This document shows positions 63,720 to 64,000 of a stretch of DNA of 64,000 nucleotides, in pieces; the first letter of the stretch is position 1, and every line of letters starts with the position of its first letter. The DNA comes from Nocardioides panacis (GTDB lineage Bacteria > Actinomycetota > Actinomycetes > Propionibacteriales > Nocardioidaceae), in the NCBI RefSeq assembly GCF_019039255.1, contig NZ_CP077062.1, forward strand, positions 1,550,001 through 1,614,000. The letters run 5' to 3'. The translations under genes were made by a program, and so were the position numbers. The notes under the pieces were generated by a model that saw only the letters and a program-made list of their open reading frames with translations, had not been told where the DNA came from and ran no database searches.

Positions 63720-64000
63720 ATGCCCGTCCCCCAGACGCCCCGCGGCCGCACCCGACGCCACGGGTTGACCTCCGGTGAGAAGCAGGACCCGATCGGCCTC
63801 GCCGTCGCGGTCCTGAACCGCCTCGCCCGGTCCTCCGCGCTCGACCGGTTCGGGCTGCGCGGGCCCACCGAGCGGGTGGTGTTCGAGGCGACCCGCACCG
63901 GCTTCCGCACGCTCGGCGCCGCCAGCCGCCCGTTCACCCGGGCCGGCTCGCGGCACGGCGCCCCCGCCCGGGTGCCCGCCGCGACCGGGGCCGGGCTCTT
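63720..64000 (+). CDS. Probable acyl-CoA dehydrogenase, N-terminal part (cut by window edge)
   Basis: The first 93 residues are visible, starting [20 protein letters not shown] and continuing with [35 protein letters not shown]. This helical N-terminus resembles the extra domain of large actinobacterial acyl-CoA dehydrogenases, but no catalytic motif is in view, so the call is tentative. ATG 63720 follows a leaderless promoter with a palindrome that may be the site of a TetR-type repressor, a common arrangement for fatty acid genes. Confidence 0.45.
   Translation, partial: MPVPQTPRGRTRRHGLTSGEKQDPIGLAVAVLNRLARSSALDRFGLRGPTERVVFEATRTGFRTLGAASRPFTRAGSRHGAPARVPAATGAGL

Overview
This 64 kb window is chromosomal DNA from a very high-GC actinobacterium, most likely Nocardioides or a close relative. 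The assignment rests on gene content and layout, not a database search: a SufR-led suf operon close to tkt, ctaB and ctaA, a fabG-inhA pair, an actinobacterial Vms1-like release factor, a furA-katA pair and many leaderless transcripts. The order tkt / ctaB / ABC pair / sufR-sufB-sufD-sufC-sufS-sufU-sufT / ABC-F / fabG-inhA resembles the Rv1449c-Rv1484 stretch of Mycobacterium tuberculosis. I see no rRNA, tRNA, CRISPR array, insertion sequence or prophage. Genes are packed tightly: the longest gene-free gaps are about 200 bp (1170-1371 and 31726-31924).

Layout. 1-8.4 kb: transketolase (cut by the left edge), haem O synthase, a MUG-type DNA glycosylase, two exported proteins, haem A synthase and an ABC exporter pair. 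8.4-15.2 kb: the Fe-S cluster operon with a Rieske-type ferredoxin inserted. 15.0-16.4 kb: a 46-residue protein back to back with a Vms1-family peptidyl-tRNA hydrolase, then a STAS protein. 16.4-20.4 kb: a biotin ECF transporter (BioY, BioM, BioN) interrupted by an acyl-CoA ligase and a thiolase-like gene. 20.4-29.1 kb: YpfJ-type metalloprotease, ABC-F protein, enoyl-CoA hydratase, ABC exporter, SDR, SURF1, MoaA and a degenerate LigT-fold protein. 29.1-32.5 kb: GGDEF-EAL protein and small conserved proteins including dodecin. 32.6-35.8 kb: FabG and InhA (fatty acid/mycolate-type elongation) and a cyanophycin-synthetase-like Mur ligase. 35.8-40.9 kb: a surface-polysaccharide locus with a pseudo-receiver/degenerate-GGDEF/GT2 fusion, an acyltransferase and a GH30 lipoprotein. 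40.9-44.7 kb: cyanophycin synthetase and cyanophycinase. 44.7-52.3 kb: SixA, SerB, ABC ATPase, NfeD, SPFH, TauE and hydrolases. 52.3-57.0 kb: catalase with its FurA regulator and a three-gene ABC-2 transporter. 57.1-64 kb: PEBP protein, CobT, siroheme/cobalamin methyltransferase, K+ channel, SpoU methyltransferase, sulfatase, peptide deformylase and the start of a probable acyl-CoA dehydrogenase.

Two window-wide patterns matter for reading the annotation. First, at least seven genes are split by a one-base shift, nearly always one extra G or C in a run of six or seven; two more start sites look damaged the same way. Housekeeping genes such as sufD are hit, so consensus sequencing error is the simplest explanation. 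I give each such gene as one CDS across the shift. Second, about twenty genes have a TANNNT hexamer ending 6-7 nt before the start codon and no convincing Shine-Dalgarno, which is the signature of leaderless transcription; this helped choose starts and supports two very small ORFs.
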